A stretch of 64,000 nt of DNA, taken from positions 202,253 to 266,252 of the forward strand of contig JAAEST010000122.1 of the NCBI GenBank assembly GCA_024229115.1. Direction: 5' to 3'. The DNA is from Oligoflexia bacterium (GTDB lineage Bacteria > Bdellovibrionota > Bacteriovoracia > Bacteriovoracales > Bacteriovoracaceae). The translations under genes were made by a program, and so were the position numbers. This document shows, in pieces, positions 63,861 to 64,000 of the stretch. Under the pieces are notes generated by a model that was given only the letters and a program-made list of their open reading frames with translations, had not been told where the DNA came from and ran no database searches. Numbering within the stretch: position 1 is the first letter of the stretch; the number at the start of each line of letters is the position of its first letter.

Positions 63861-64000
63861 GTACGTCAGGCGTGAAGCAGGTTCTTGAAGTCATTCTCCC
63901 TGCCTCCTAGACTTGAAGCAAACATTCAAGATAGGAGGACACGGATGTCACAGCTCAACGAACTTATCGCAGACTTCAAAAAATTTAGAAAAACCAGCGC
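63861..64000 (+). mobile_element. Left end of an insertion sequence (possibly IS66-like), partial
   Basis: Sequence changes character at GTACGTCAGGCG near 63861, where the sensor remnant stops making sense. The element holds a short inverted repeat (CTTGAA-N7-TTCAAG, 63912-63930), a perfect AGGAGG ribosome site and the start of a gene. IS66-family elements begin with GTA and carry a small HTH gene first, which fits, but the family cannot be fixed with this little sequence. Confidence 0.55.
63945..64000 (+). CDS. Mobile-element ORF, 3' truncated at window end
   Basis: Only 18 codons are visible: MSQLNELIADFKKF followed by a basic stretch. AGGAGG seven bases upstream of the ATG supports the start. 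This could be the small transposase accessory protein (TnpA-like) of an IS66-type element; the identity is inference. Confidence 0.5.
   Translation, partial: MSQLNELIADFKKFRKTS

Overview
The window is AT-rich, gene-dense bacterial chromosome with short intergenic gaps. The largest gap is 295 bp, so no stretch over 300 bp lacks a gene. I found no tRNA, rRNA or CRISPR array. Gene content and style suggest a Gram-negative predatory or marine bacterium of the Bdellovibrionota, most like Bacteriovoracaceae/Halobacteriovorax. The supporting signs are many secreted peptidases and peptidoglycan enzymes, cmoAB, lipAB, a PilT/PilU-type ATPase, DUF4360 secreted proteins and a flagellar-type promoter. 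The taxonomic call is inference; no marker gene was compared.

Layout. 1-4.6 kb: truncated DsbA-fold isomerase, SlyD, an L,D-transpeptidase-like protein, a SelO-like protein and a PepE-like S51 peptidase. 4.8-7.7 kb (minus): cmoA-cmoB-ybaN-GDPD, translationally overlapped. 7.8-9.2 kb: a consensus sigma-28 promoter drives a kinase-like protein without a recognisable ATPase site, plus an OmpR-type regulator. 9.2-13.4 kb: accessory secreted proteins, including two divergent DUF4360 genes around paired CACGTG-centred palindromes, and an HTH regulator coupled to a small secreted protein. 13.4-19.5 kb: DUF952, DUF4442, a papain-like peptidase with a small secreted partner, and a tricorn-type protease. 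19.6-25.1 kb: cysteine desulfurase-thiI, then prc, a small protein and an RDD protein. 25.1-26.55 kb: an orphan promoter-terminator unit (candidate small RNA), a membrane protein and a GC-richer hairpin-rich block. 26.5-39.5 kb: PilT/U, two glycosyltransferases, an adenosine-deaminase-like enzyme, a J-domain protein, an epimerase, an outer-membrane protein, a lipoprotein, an MltD-type transglycosylase, lipB and lipA. 39.6-49.9 kb: a secreted papain-like protein, the complete phosphate operon pstSCAB-phoU-phoB-phoR behind an excellent Pho-box candidate, and ggt. 49.9-63.9 kb: a degenerate HD-GYP protein, a YiiX-like secreted protein, the dppABCDF peptide importer, small proteins, an RlmI-like methyltransferase and a large Lnb/DUF4105-like secreted protein. 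The window ends in a sensor-gene remnant cut by a mobile element whose first gene runs off the edge.

How it fits together. Phosphate starvation (PhoR/PhoB) would control PstSCAB through the direct-repeat box. The peptide importer, gamma-glutamyltransferase, tricorn-like protease, S51 peptidase and Prc fit a protein- and peptide-consuming lifestyle. Three unrelated-looking secreted proteins share a His-then-Cys arrangement typical of permuted papain-like folds. With the MltD and L,D-transpeptidase homologues, they point to envelope remodelling. The most unusual items are the sigma-28-linked two-component pair, the paired-operator DUF4360 locus, the candidate small RNA, the hairpin-rich block next to pilT, and the permuted-papain trio.
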